Shown: positions 49,803 to 61,504, counted from the stretch's first letter. The stretch: 64,000 nucleotides of DNA from Cycas panzhihuaensis (GCA_023213395.1 CM041465.1:75833741-75897740), one strand, 5' to 3'. Notes: generated by a model not told the origin, from the letters alone. A program made the numbers and translations.

Positions 49803-50240
49803 GGAAAATTGATGAAAATGAGATTCATTTTCATGGGCTCTTGAGCAAATCCAGAGCCATTTCCTTATGTAGCAGAGCACTACCATACTTTAGAGGCATG
49901 CTGAGGGAGATTAGACCATCGAATTGGAGCCAAAGGACAGCCGTTGGGACCTTGGGGATGAGATGACAAGCGCCAGGCCAGATCCAGTGAGTGGATCTCT
50001 GAAAACCCAACCCATCTCATGCTTCAAAGTTCATTGTTTTTTGTTATTTTTATGTGAGTTTGTAGGCCCCATATGGGCGCGAAATGACCTCTCGGAGTCC
50101 AAATTAGACCCAGAGAGAGGCAAGAACGGGGCATTAGGCAGCCCTGGTCCTAGTGGGCCTGGTTGTGGCCCACAAAGAAGATTTTTTTTTTTTTTTTGGA
50201 AGAAAACCCTCCCTTTTAGGGGGTTCTATTCACACTGTAG

Positions 50241-50266
50241 TAAAGATCGCGGTGCCACGATCTTTA
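50241..50266. repeat. Perfect 9-bp inverted repeat in intron 1
   Basis: TAAAGATCG and CGATCTTTA are separated by 8 bases. The same place in element III (about 39777-39802) keeps the outer arm CAAA/TTTG and part of the inner arm. Confidence 0.7.
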
Positions 50267-50297
50267 TCGCAGGGCCCTGATCGCCATGAGACTCAGG

Positions 50298-50325
50298 CCA
50301 AACTCCGCAGTACTATGAAGTTTGG
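50298..50325. repeat. 28-bp imperfect palindrome in intron 1
   Basis: Arms CCAAACT and AGTTTGG around a centre of CAGTAC type. The equivalent in element III, 39848-39875, is also 28 bp with arms TTAAACTC and GAGTTTAA: the two outer pairs changed from C:G to T:A on both sides. Confidence 0.7.
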
Positions 50326-52406
50326 CACAGTGCGAAGATAGAATTGCATAAAAAAAAGAGAAAGGGAGTCCAAGGGACTTCAAATCTTGACCAGGTGAGG
50401 CTGAGAGGCATTCCAAGGGATGAGGAGGGAGTGTAGGTTATGTCCTGACGTGTTTGATGGTGTTTTGCAGGTTGTGATAGTGGTGGAGAACCATGAGAAC
50501 ATAGGGATGGCTATGCTAAGCTTCATAGAGATGATGACCAGAGAGGACAGGGAGATCCTATAGAGATGTGGCCTATTGAAGGTCACGAGGACACCCCAAT
50601 ATACCTCAGATTAGTGATTGCTAGTTGATATAGTGTCACACTAGGACAAAAGGAGATATGTCTTCCATCTACCCCAGGTAGGAGACGTATCGGTGATGCC
50701 CGAGGACATTAGGAGGATACTAGGAGTACCAGCGACAGGGAGGCCAATGATGCTAGGAACACTGCCCAGTAATAAGATAGCACATAGAGAGGCATCCATG
50801 TTCTTTACAGGTTTAGATAGGTGGAAGAGGTGAGGGGTTCCTCTCCAGACCATGGTGATGTCAGCGGTTCCTCAGGTAAGGAAGTTGATTATTTTATGCA
50901 TTCTGTTTGGATATCCCTGAAACATAACTATAGAGACATACCAGGAGGATGGATGGATGCAGAACGCCAGTGTGAGATGGGCGAGATGATGGACTGGGCC
51001 ACCCTTATAGCGGTGAAGCTTGTCGCATAGCTAGATGCTATTCAGGCAGTGGGCAAGGGTAGACTATCATATATTACCTTACTACAGTGTTGGTTCTTCA
51101 ACCATTTTAGAGTAGTGGCACCGACGGGGGGACCACACCCTATCTCAGAGTGGACCCCGATGGTCCACAGGTGGCAGACCAGGTTGAGAGGGGCTGAGGA
51201 CCAGGCACACATCTGTCACTCGGTGGAGGCCACATTACTATACCTCCTCACCATGACAGATTATATAACAGATCCGTACAGAGCGGTGAGATGGGATAGT
51301 GATGATGAGGCAGGAGGGGCAGGAGTACCCCCCAGGAGATGATGAGGGTGGTGATGAAGGTGATGGGGCCGGCCCATCATGAGCTGTAGGAGAGGTAGGT
51401 CCATCAGGGACTGTAGGCAGAGGAGCAGGTCCATTAGGGGTTGCAGGTGAAGAGGTAGGCCCATTAGGAGTTGCAGAGGAGAGTAGGGGCCCAGTGACAC
51501 AGGCCCGCAGGCTGTGGATCATGAAGAGATCCAAAGAGGTAGCAGTTACACTAGCTACAGAGAGGAGGGATGCCCTAGTAGTTGAGGCAATAGTAGAGGA
51601 GGTACCTGAGGAGGAGGAGGTACCTGCAGCTAGCGGAGTACCCGAGACAGAGGCAATCGCCTGAGTAAAGGAGCCGGCAACCGCACTAGGTGAGATATGA
51701 CCTTCTCTTGTCATTGTTTGATTGCGAGACACATATATAGTTTGATTTTAGTTGGATATATGTATAGATATATACTGATACATGGCATGTTGTATTTGCA
51801 GGTATAGTAGATATACAGAGGTTGGTGGAGGCAATAGTCTGAGAGATATTCCCTCAGGCCTACGTAGAGGGACAACTTCCCATCCAGGCTGGTGATGAGC
51901 CTAGATTGGCAAGCGGTCACATGGCAGCATTCACCCCATTGATACGGGCGAGAGATATATGGGTTACGGAGTCTTAAGAGCATGAGGTACATGCAGGATG
52001 ATAGCAAGCAGAGATGGATGCCATCCGAGCTGAGAGGGATGATCTGCAGAATCGGGTGCAGGCAGTAGAGGCTCAAGGAGGAGCCAGAGGGGATATGGAG
52101 AGCCATATCTGGTTGGCAGTGATGGAGGAATGACTTCAGGGGATGGAGGAGAGGCTTCGCCTCATGGAGACAGAGCGGGATCGTATCCAAGCCCGATACG
52201 ATTGACTGATAGAGGACATGGCATCAAGGTTAGTGCGGAGCAAGACACAGACTCATACGCTGGCGACGACCCTGAGGAGGCCATGGGACGAGGGGAACGA
52301 GGCAGGGAGCTCACAGAGACTAAGGAGAAGTCTCAGAGGGATGTGGTCCCCCAGAGAGAGATCACATTGACCAGGAGATGATGCCCTAGGGGCGGGGCAG
52401 CAGTAG

Positions 52407-53132
52407 AGTAGTATATATGTTTTTGTTTTAGGCAAAGGGAAGCACGAGTCTCCAGGGGGTCATCATATATAGACACATGATTGTACCCCCCCTACAAGGA
52501 CATCAGCTTCCCATAGATGATGTACCACACTATTTGTATGACATGATACATGATTATTTTGATATATATAGACAGGGTGATTGATATCCCATTTTGGCAT
52601 ATGATGATATGTATCATAATGTGTGATGGATGATATGTATGTTTTGTTTACATGTTTATGTGTATGTGAGGGAGCACGGATGCACGGGGATATGTATGGT
52701 TCTATTTTGAGCTGATTATTGCATGAGCTGTGTGTTATGACATTTGTTTAGGTTATGCGTATTTCCTTTCATGCAGAGCATGTTCCTAACTGGAGCACAC
52801 ACGATCACCATGGGTAGAGGTGATAGGCATATGTGGGACTAGGAACCAAGGCAACATGCATGTCCGGATGGGAGTATAGCAGGATATGTAAAGGAAATAC
52901 CAAGCAAGATGGGAGTGACAATACTCTAGAATGTTGTCCTAATTGGGAGATGCCCAAATAGGAGGAAAAGGTCCTAAGGAAAATGGGGACAAGGGTTCCG
53001 TGAGAGGAACCATAAGGAAACAAAAGGGGCTGTCTTAAGTCATCATTCCACCCATGGCTAGGGGGAAATAGAACGAACTTAAGATGGTAGTTTAGGCTCA
53101 TTTCAGAGCATGAATATGGTGACAATGAGGTC
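52407..53132. other. Spacer beyond antisense gene, element II
   Basis: Matches 41949-42680 of element III (for example GTAGTTTAGGCTCATTTCAG near 53090 and 42628). No coding signal is recognised. At its right end the integrase should begin but does not. Confidence 0.5.
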
Positions 53133-53200
53133 ATGAGTAGATGGGGAGGGACACTCTGAATGGTCAATGAGTGGATGGGGAGGGACACTCTGAATGGTCA
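53133..53200. repeat. 34-bp tandem duplication at the integrase deletion junction
   Basis: 53133-53166 and 53167-53200 differ at one base (TAG/TGG). They sit exactly where about 1.27 kb of integrase sequence present in element III (about 42680-43950) is missing. Confidence 0.85.
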
Positions 53201-53345
53201 AGATAGACTCATCAGGAAGGGAATCATGAACAGGGGCATTAAGCGAGTTAGAGATAAGGGCATCTATGAGCTACTCAACCACTACCATCCCTTTCTTCGA
53301 TTTCCTGTTAACGATATGAAGATTAAACTCCTAAAGCAGGATGGA

Positions 53346-53870
53346 TCAACGGCCAGCCATACTTGTCAGGTCTGAACGCGTAAGTAGATATCGTAAGGGA
53401 TTAGACTGGATGATCACCTTGGTAGTATTACCAAGTAAGTAATGTCTAAACTTCTTGGTTGCATGAACCAAGGAGAGACATTCCCTCTCGGCTGGGGAGT
53501 AGTTGAGTTTGGCAGCCACAAGGGTGTGACTGATAAAGTAAATAGCTCTCTCGACTCTTGAATCGTCCTCCTGAGCCAATATAGCGGCTAGGGACTCATC
53601 AGTCGCCGAGGTGTAAAGAATAAAGGGCCTATCAAAACAAGGGGGCGCCAATGTACGAGCAGAAGCAAGGGCTTCCTTAAGTCCTTCGAAGGCTTGTTGG
53701 GCCTTATTAGACCAAATAAATAGGGCTCCCTTCTTTAATAGGTTAGTCAGGGGTTTGGTGCTCATGGCGAAGTCTACCAGGAAGCTCCTGAGGAAACCAA
53801 GCCTACCTAGAAATGACTTGATCTGTCGTTGAGTTCTAGGAGGTGGCATATCAAGGATTACCTTGACTTT
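53346..53870 (-). pseudogene. Gypsy RNase H of element II, one long frame
   Basis: Open from MPPPRTQ at 53849 to 53346 (167 codons): IKSFLGRLGFLRSFLVDF, PLTNLLKKGALFIWSNKAQ, FDRPFILYTSATDESLAAI, RAIYFISHTLVAAKLNYSPA, ECLSLVHATKKFRHYLLGN and QSNPLRYLLTRSDL. This is the connection plus the gypsy RNase H domain. It is the best preserved frame in the window. Beyond 53346 the expected SGRAAKW-type segment fades out and the integrase is absent. Confidence 0.92.
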
Positions 53871-54600
53871 GTTAGGGCCAATCTAAATTCCTTATTTTGA
53901 CATAAGAAATCTAAGGAGTTTGCCAGAGGCAACAACAAACACACATTTAAGTGGGTTCAGGCTTATATGGTACTTGCGGCACTGCATGAAGATAGCCCGC
54001 AAGTCTAAGGGATAATGGGCCTTGACATGTGAAAGACCTATCATGTCATCCATAAAGACCTCCAACGTGTTGTTGATGAGGTCATGGAAGGTAAAATGCA
54101 TCACCCTTTGGTAAGTAGTACCTGTATTTTTAAGACTGAAGGGCATTACCTTATAGGCAAAGGTACCCCACGGGGTGGTGAAGGCTATCTTGTGACGGTC
54201 TTTAGAAGATATTTGAATCTAATTATAGCCAGAGAAGTAATCCATCAAGGATATAACCTCAAACCTGGTAGTTCGATCAATGATTTGATCGATGAAAGGG
54301 AGTGGAAAGTTGTCCTTAGGACATGCATTGTTGATATCATGGAAATCAATGCATATCTGGATGATCCCGTTCTTTTTAGCAACGGGAATAATGTTGGACA
54401 CCCATTTAGGGTAGTCGATAGAAGTAATAAGTCTAGCATCCAAAAGCTTCTTGACCTCCATCTTAACAGTGGACGAGAGTTTAGGGTGGAGAGTACACTG
54501 CTTCTAGTGCACGAGTCAAGCGCTAGGAATGGTAGTGAGATTGTGGCTGACAATGGAGGGGTCGATTCCCTTCATGTCAGAATAATCCCATACAAAGACA
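53871..54600 (-). pseudogene. Reverse transcriptase of element II
   Basis: Reads DMKGIDPSIVSHNL, KMEVKKLLDARLITSIDYP, KWVSNIIPVAKKNGIIQIC, DFHDINNACPKDNFPLPFID, FEVISLMDYFSGYN, KVMPFSLKNTGTTYQRVM and the active-site block VFMDDMIGLS (FMDD for the usual YVDD, both Asp present), then YHISLNPLKCVF. Only isolated stops interrupt it. Confidence 0.92.
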
Positions 54601-55560
54601 TCCCAGAACTCCTGGAACAAAAGGGAATATTCCCTTACCTCATTATGAGAGCATTCCACCCCCACCTTAATGACCTTGCCTGGGGCTAAGACTATGTCCT
54701 AGGTTGCTCCCATGCACATGGCATTTCCCTCCTCGAAATGGAGAGGGGCAAGGTCAATAGGGAGAGATGGAATAGGGGATGGAACTGGGTCAGCAAGTGT
54801 GGACCCAATCACTAGGACCTTCTGGTGGCCAAGCTTATGGTGACCAAAAGGAAAGTTGGACACAGAGCCCACTAAGTGCTCAAGCAAGGCTTCATCATCT
54901 TTGAAGTAATCTACCCCATGGATGACCTTACTTCGAATAGATGAAGTGCTGGAGGAAGTGGGAACAACGGGACCACGGTGGTTATTAGGCTGTCTAACCT
55001 CCTCAGAAGACTCTAAGAGAGTCAGGAAGGGGCTCCTCGGAAGGAACAAAAGGAAGTTCCTCGAAACCATCACCTGCAAGGGGTGATGGAGAGGAAGAAT
55101 CAATTACCTATGGGTCAATGCATGCAATGACATGCGACACAAGGGGGTGACTAGTCTCTCCAACAAAAAGGGTTCTAGGTTGGGACCTAGAGCAAGAAGG
55201 GTGCCTCCTACTAGTGCAGAGGAAAGAGACGGGGTAAGGAAAGTCCTCATCCTCACCATAGGACTCGTTGTCACTGAATAAGGTAAGGTACCCATAGCTC
55301 CCAACACTGATAGGAGCAAAGTAAGTAAGACTAGAGTAAGAAGATGCAGGATCTTCTTTGAGATAGGATGAATCAGATATGCTGATGGAGCAAGCCGAAG
55401 CATGAGCAAAAGGGCCTTTGTCTCCCTTCGTATGACCATGGCTCGCTTGGTTGGTAGGACATATTTGTTTAATAGGTGGGCGTTCGCAGGAAACAACCCT
55501 CATCCGTCCATCATAGATGAACTTAAGTTGCCCCCAGCGGGTTGAACACATGGGTCCCAT
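54601..55560 (-). pseudogene. Protease-RT linker of element II
   Basis: Ser- and acid-rich region between protease and RT, partly open at 55108-55560: IYDGRMRVVSCERPP, then SISDSSYLKEDPASSYSS, ISVGSYGYLTLFSDN, YGEDEDFPYPVSF, and later VIHGVDYFKDDEALLEHL. The last block is also recognisable in the old element at 1.8 kb and in element III at 61.6 kb. Function unknown. It is probably disordered. Confidence 0.75.
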
Positions 55561-55840
55561 CTGATCAAGCCATGGTCAACCCAAGAGAAGATTGTAGTCA
55601 ACATCAACGTCAAGGACTACAATGTTAGCAAGGACAACCTTGCCCTATAGAGTGAACGAGATCAAAACAGATCCAAATAGAGTCTTTTCGCTACCGTCAT
55701 AGCCTTGGCATCACCATGGAACAGGTTCCAAAGTGGAAATGCCAAGCTCTTGCATAACGCACAAGGGCATGGCATTAACGGAAGAACCATTGTCAATAAT
55801 GGTCCTTCATAGGGTACAGTCTGGTGTGTCAATAGTGATC
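55561..55840 (-). pseudogene. Retropepsin-like protease of element II
   Basis: The catalytic block reads TIIDNGSSVNAMPLCVMQEL (active-site Asp codon at 55794-55792), with Asn in the middle of the D-x-G triplet where Ser, Thr or Gly is usual. The second block VVLANIVVLDVDVDYNLLLG ends at about 55575. Stops interrupt the segment between the blocks. The protease would cleave the Gag-Pol precursor. Element III has the same D-N-G. Confidence 0.8.
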
Positions 55841-58519
55841 ATGAAAGGGAAGTTCCATTGGCGTTCCTTTCACAAGTAGGGAGAAGGTCTTTGGGGTCAA
55901 AAGAAATGATGGGCTCATGGCTTTAGGTAATATCCAAAGTATGAATAGGCGCATCATTCGACCCTAAAGCTTCCAAAAGGAGAGTCTATTATTCGAGACA
56001 ACTCCTTAAAACATCCATCAAGGACATCCCTGCAGCGACAGTGTAGAGCTCATTAATGATAGAGAAAGGCTTCCCCTTCACAGTAGGTTGGGTAAGCGCC
56101 CTTTGAAAATCATAATGACTAGGACGTACGAGAATTGTCTTGGGAAGTAATAGGACTTCTAGAAGGGAGGTTTCCTGAAGAGGATCAAAGTGTGGAGTAG
56201 AAGAAGAGGTGCCAGTGACCTCTTTAGTTACTTGAGACCAAGTGAGGGCATATAAGGGGGTGGCCTCAAGCATTTGGATTACCTTCTTTCCCTTATTTTG
56301 GGACCACGAAGGTGAGGGAGTACGTTGGTGAGGGGAATGCAAAGAAGAAGATGAATCTTGAGCGCCCTTCCCTTTATCGTGGGAAGGACAGGAATTCGTG
56401 GATCTTCCCTGGTTCTGGCTATTTTTGGGCTAAGCATTATGATCATGTTCCCCATATTTGGGGAATGGATCCTTGTGGACCGGTTGGTCTAAGTTGGGCC
56501 TTAAGGCCTGTTTAGAGGATGAGTCACGTTAAGGGGCATCCCTAGGATGCTGAGCCCTACAACGCGAGTCATCATGGAAACACTCCCCATGAATGGAACA
56601 CCACTTCTTCTCAAGTGAGGAATCTGGCTTCCTTGCTTGAGAGGACTGGGTGTTGCCATTCCTAGGAAGGGCAACTTGAGTAGCTTGTTGGATTTGTTTG
56701 TTGAAAGTGGGTGATGAAAGAGCTTGCAGTTTAAGTTCCTTCATCGTACATTTGAATGAACGTATAGCAGAAGTGAGCGGATCTAGGGTCTTCTCAATTA
56801 GATGAGAAGAGGAACTAGTGGATTATTGTGGTTTGGTCTCTTTAGTTTGGGGTGGTGCCTCACGACGTTGTGAGGGCTTGAGAGGCTTTTTGAGTCCAGC
56901 CTAGATCTCAATAGCCTCAAGTGCTAAACACTTTGCGATGGCAGAATCACATGTAGTCACCCCCATCTTAAGGACTTCTACATGGATCTCAGGGTAAAGT
57001 GCATTAACGAATAGATCTCTCTTCAATTCCTTAGGCAGAGTAGCCTTAGTGGAATGGAGGAGGTCATGAAATCATTGCACAAAGTCACAATTCATCTCAT
57101 CATAACCTTATTTGAGCGAAAGAAGGGATTTCATTCCACTTTCGAATAGGCGAGCCACATCAAAATAGTTGATGAACTTGTCCACAAGTTACTGGAACAA
57201 GAAAATGGAATGGGAAGGAAGGTGATAAAACCACTTAAGGGTATCGCCTTATAATGATCATGGGAATAATTTCATTAGTATGTGGTCATAGGCCTAGTAA
57301 TCAATGCACATCATAGAGAAACTACGGAGGTGCTCCACTGGGTCCTGTGATGAAGTTCCATCGAACTTAGGAACTTCGGGAGGATGAGGCGGTAAGTTGG
57401 TTCTTAATGCCTCAACAGATAGTGGAGTTGATCTATAATCCATGAAGGGATGTGCCCTTGCCTGGACCATAGGATCGGTATATGATGTAGAAGGTAATAG
57501 ACAAGGAACATATGGGGGTGATAGACCCATCCCTCCTTGAGGAAGTGTCCCTTGCTAGAAAGGGACTCAATGATAAGCACCTTGAAAGGAAGTCGGGTTC
57601 CCTTACAAAGCTGCAACATAAGAAGCTACATAGGATGGTGGAAAAGAAGGATGTGGGACTAGGTTTTATCCATATGGACCGCCTGTGGGTGGTGCATCCC
57701 TATATGGATGTAACAGGTCTACCCTGTAAGTCAAAATATGATTCCCTTTACTGTGCCCCCAAGGTTGAGAAGTATAACCTGGGGGTACATAAAGGGGAGG
57801 ACCATTAGGTTGGTTTTGAGTATACATGAGAGTGGATCCCATGTGACTAGTGGTAGTAGTGTTGGTAGGACCTCTAGGCCTACTAGGAAATGCATGCACC
57901 ACGTTAGGAGGTGGCATATTGGCTTAACTAGGAAATGGTATGCTAACCCCAAGCTGGAAGAAAGACATACCACAATAGGGTCCTGAAGAGCTAAGACCAT
58001 GATGAAGAATAAAAGGTGCAACATACGTCCCTAGAGTAGGTGTAGGGATAGAGCGGGACAAATGTGTAGGCACAAAAGAGTTACTTGTTGTGGGAGGTGT
58101 AGATGCGGATGAAGACGGTGGGATAAGAGCAAATGAGGAAGATGCCCCACCACGTAAGACATCTTCAAACCATCTAGGAAATGATTGCAGATGAGCAGCC
58201 CGAAGGCACTCACTAAGTGCTTCAATCACGTTAGCAGGAGGGGTATCTACGTGATCATAAGAGGTAGACGGGACCTCAAATGAAGTAGACCCCTCAGGGC
58301 AATCCTCATAAGAATCACCAACTAGATGGTGAGTCTCGAGAGGAGATGGGCCCTCTATTGTATGAGTAGAAGGATGGGTGTCAAGTGTGTGATGTTGATC
58401 ACCCGGGTAGTAAATAGGATCATCACCCTCTTGGGTTCATCCTATAATATGGATGTGGGTAACTCAGGAGCTCTTGAGGCAAAGGCATGATAGGCCCAAT
58501 CAGAAGGATATCCTTCCAT
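55841..58519 (-). pseudogene. Gag polyprotein of element II
   Basis: Starts at ATG 58519 (MEGYPSDWAYHAFAS), shifts frame once near 58445, then reads VIEALSECLRAAHLQSFPRW and a Pro/Ser/Gly-rich region to about 57500. The capsid-like Gag domain begins PPEVPKFDGTSSQDPVEHLR and continues with GDTLKWFYHLPSHSI and FVNALYPEIHVEVLKMGV (to about 56930). A knuckle with C-x2-H-x4-H-x4-C spacing, WCSIHGECFHDDSRC, lies near 56580. After it comes a Ser/Gln-rich tail and a segment (PFSIINELYTVAAGMSLMDV) leading into the protease. Only scattered stops are present. Gag would form the virus-like particle that packages element RNA. Confidence 0.85.
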
Positions 58520-58695
58520 TGTCGAATTAGAATCTGATGATGAAAGAGGATGATACGTGGGATCTTCTAACAATGGAGGGAAACCATGTAGGCAACGTGA
58601 GAAGCATCGCATACAAAACTTGCCAACACGTTAGAAGAAGGAAAAAGGTAATAGTACCAACAGGAAGGGATGGGAACTAGCTCCCTTACTGGAAA
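58520..58695 (-). other. Short leader of element II
   Basis: About 175 bp between PBS and proposed gag start on the minus strand. No further signal recognised. Confidence 0.5.
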
Positions 58696-58714
58696 GTCCC
58701 CAGTATGGTCGCCA
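58696..58714 (-). other. Primer-binding site of element II
   Basis: The minus strand reads TGGCGACCATACTGGGGAC one base after the LTR end. A PBS beginning TGGCG differs from the tRNA-Met type used by the copia elements here and is typical for Tat/Athila-type gypsy elements. Which tRNA it matches was not determined. Confidence 0.8.
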
Positions 58715-58715
58715 G

Positions 58716-61504
58716 TGGATGCGCATCTATGGGATAATCACTATGCTCGATAGGAGTAATGATGGTCGATGGTGATATCGAAAGTGTGGGCGAAAACCTA
58801 CAAGCAAAGAAAGCACCATGCAAGGTGCCCCGTGCACCGGAGCACGAGTTCAGGACCTGCGGATGATACCCAACTACCTTGAAGTGGCCCTCAACCCAGG
58901 AAAGAGAGAGAGCATACAGGGGGGGTAGCCTGGATAGACTCTAGAGGAAGGTCCTCCCACCCTTAGATGGCCAGAAGGGAAGAAGAGGAATCCTCAAAGG
59001 TTTCCCTATGATGGAGGGAAACAGACGTGAGTAAGGTAGGTGAGAGCCTACGATGTAGCCAGGTTTTTCTTGGTTATTTGGCCAAGTAAATAGGACCAAG
59101 AAGGGGGGAGAGAAAGAGGAAGGGAGACAACTAAGCCAAATTTTCCTCTAGTGTTTCAAGGAGCAAACAAAAAAGGAAAAAGGGATATGTGTCAAATATG
59201 TGAGTAAGTGATACCAAATGGAATAGACCAAAGGGTATGTTAGGTTTTGTAGGAAAAGGAAAGGGAGGAGGTGTTTTCCTATAACGTCCTTTTCTAATAT
59301 GAGTTAAGCTTATGACATGCAAGCATACAAGTACAAACAAATGATACCATTTACCTTTTTTACTTTTACATGACCTACTTAGCTATAACATGGATTCTAA
59401 ATAAAAGTGAAAAAAGGAAATGGGGGGGTTGAAGGAAAGGTGTGTGTACCTAGAAGATGTAGCGGCTGACAGGAGGCCTCACCCACATGCTATGTACGTC
59501 CTTACACCAATCAACAGACGCATAATCAAATTTTGATGCGAACAATAGGGGCTTCCTTACCTTCCCCTTTGCGAAAAGAAAGCATAATGAAGGAAAGCGA
59601 AAGCAAAGGGAAAAGACGGTAGATCTTACCTAGATCTAGATGCTTTATGCCTTTGTGAGAAAGCACCACACTAACCTACACATGCATAGGATTATCCCTT
59701 CCAAGAAGGGGCTACAAAAGATAAGCTATATATATGCAAGTATATGTGTAATGTATGTGTTAAAATGTTAGGAAAATAACTGCTATAAAAAGAGCTCTAA
59801 AATCTTCTCTCAAGTAAGCATGTACATCAAGTAAAACAGAGTGAAGGGAAGGCTCAGGATGGCTAACCCTCCGCTGGGTTCTCCACACAACTCTCTAGCA
59901 CGATAAGATGAGGGTAAAAGATAACTAATGATAGCCAAGGAATACAAGGATAAAAGTGACAATGAATTTGGAAAATGCCCAAGGTGTGGAGTTGCTATGG
60001 CTAGCAATCCAGAGTACAAACCCTTACCAATGTTTCCAAGGGATACCCAACAATATTAGGGACACCATGGGGGTCCAAGTAAGAGGCGTGAAAGCTTGGA
60101 ATCAGTGCAACAAGGGGCTGCATACGCTGATAATCCAATATAGGCCTAGGGCTCACCAACTCCTAATTAACCCAAGAGGAGCATGGAGAAAGAGAAGAAG
60201 AGGTGGGAAGGGGATTGCCTTTGGAGAGTAGGACTGAGTGGGGGGCTAGCCTGCCTTTCTCTCTTCACCCAACCTTGTGGTTCTTCTCTTGCTACTCCCT
60301 TAAGGAAAACTAGTGGAGGGAAGGTGAAAACCTGGAAGCAACAAGCCAAACCCCATGAAAACAAGCTTTGCTACAATCAAACCTGAAGAAAGCAGGCAAA
60401 TAAATCAAGAAAATGGGTCTAACATGGAGATAACCTACCACAAATCTAGAGAAAAGGGTTTGGAGGACCTGCTGGGCTCATATAGGGTGGGTCTGCCCCT
60501 ACAACCAGCAGAGAAGAGGATCCCTGCAAGGTTTTGCAGGAGAAATCCCAATAGACAGCTGAAAGGGATACTTGCTGGGCGAGTTGGAGAAGAACAACAT
60601 AAAAACATGCTTGAGAACATCTGAAGAGAAGCTTTCCACGACGAAGAGGGTTGGTGCAGGCGAATCTTAGGCTGGACTTATAGGAAATGTAGGCCTACAA
60701 ATACACCTATAGAGGGAAGAAAGAAGGAGTAGAAGTTGCAGCAGGAAATAGTTGTGTTGAAGAGCAAAAAGTAATCTAAGAGAGGTAAAATAGTAAGGGT
60801 TTTGAGATTTATACCCATCCCAGCCCTAAATAAGCGAATAGGGTGCAAATAGGGCTGAGGTGGGTGCGAGGCCACGCGGCGATTCCACAGGGAATGCGAG
60901 AATTGCCACAACAGTTTTTAAAAAATAACTAACAACAGTCACACTGCAGTAAACTTTGTGGTATCGTGGTAAACTTCATGGTACCACTAAGTTTACAGTG
61001 GTGCGGGACCAGAAAGCCAGAATGGAAAAAATCTGGGTTCTGGGAGCCTTGGGAGGTGATGTGGTAGGCCTGGGAAGGGCTAGCCCTCCTCTATATATGG
61101 CTAAGATAGTCTAGAATGCATGTGGACAAAGGCAAGCAGAGCATCGATGGGCAAAGGTCCTAAAAATGTGGTGCTAGGAGCTCAAAGTCAAGGCATAAAT
61201 GGGTCATACGAGTCGAATGAGGCTCGAGGCAGTGTGGAGACATCACAGAGGGTCGTAAAGCGCCATGGGAATGCCTACCTTGTGGAAAGGTAGGTCCCAT
61301 TAGGTAATCATAGGCTCATAATATGGCAAGTAGCATGAACAGGTGACAAATGCAAAGTGATCATATAAATGAAGCAATTAGTCATGCAATGAGGTAACAC
61401 TTCTGTCAACCTTTCTAGAGAAATAGTGCAAGTGAAAAGGGAGAAGCATACCTGAGCCTACCTGAGTCAACCTGTTCATATCCATTCCTGGTAGCTAGGA
61501 AACA
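58716..61504 (-). repeat. 5' LTR of element II
   Basis: 2789 bp; partner of 45626-48423. It keeps the terminal TG and CA (TGGATGCGC ... GGAAACA on the plus strand). It carries one complete 24-bp palindrome (60971-60994) and a partial one. Confidence 0.9.

Larger units (their letters stand above)
49796..52406 (+). pseudogene. Antisense spliced gene with plant mobile domain-like exon, element II
   Basis: Same architecture as at 39331-41948: intron 1 49987-50470 (CA|GTGAGT to TGTTTTGCAG), exon 2 to 51689, intron 2 51690-51801 (AG|GTGAGA to ATTTGCAG), exon 3 to about 52406. The start codon aligned with the ATG of element III is GTG at 50483. Exon 2 has MAMLSFIEMM, RRYVFHLPQVGD, PGGWMDAERQCEMGEMMDW and LLQCWFFNHFRVVAP, all resembling PMD. 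Exon 3 has AAFTPLIRARDIWVTES and MDAIRAERDDLQNRVQAVEA, a likely coiled coil. Stops mostly replace Gln, Arg or Trp codons and there is a frameshift near 50915, so it is inactive. PMD-type proteins in plants are linked to silencing and genome stability; a role here is only inference. Confidence 0.72.
45626..61504 (-). mobile_element. Tat-like gypsy element II, structurally delimited
   Basis: About 15.9 kb, minus strand, with LTRs of 2798 and 2789 bp ending TG/CA-like (TGTTTCC to GCATCCA on the minus strand), PBS TGGCGACC, PPT CCAAGGGGGAAA, and 5-bp target duplication gagcc/aagcc at 45621-45625 and 61505-61509. Order on the minus strand: gag, protease, linker, RT, RNase H, [integrase deleted], opposite-strand PMD-like gene, second RNase H. 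It is nested in element III of the same family. In the first 165 bases the LTRs differ at roughly one base in ten, nearly all transitions, so insertion is not recent. Confidence 0.92.

Noticed and set aside
50177-50197. Poly-T run considered as the tail of an antisense retrogene or SINE
   Set aside because: It lies inside intron 1 of the antisense gene, with no target duplication or SINE promoter boxes nearby; probably slippage.
51238-52190. Minus-strand frames of 159-164 codons, Ser/Pro/Thr-rich and Leu/Tyr-rich
   Set aside because: They are shadows of the plus-strand antisense gene (exon 2 low-complexity part and exon 3). The similar minus frame at 40888-41235 has the same cause.
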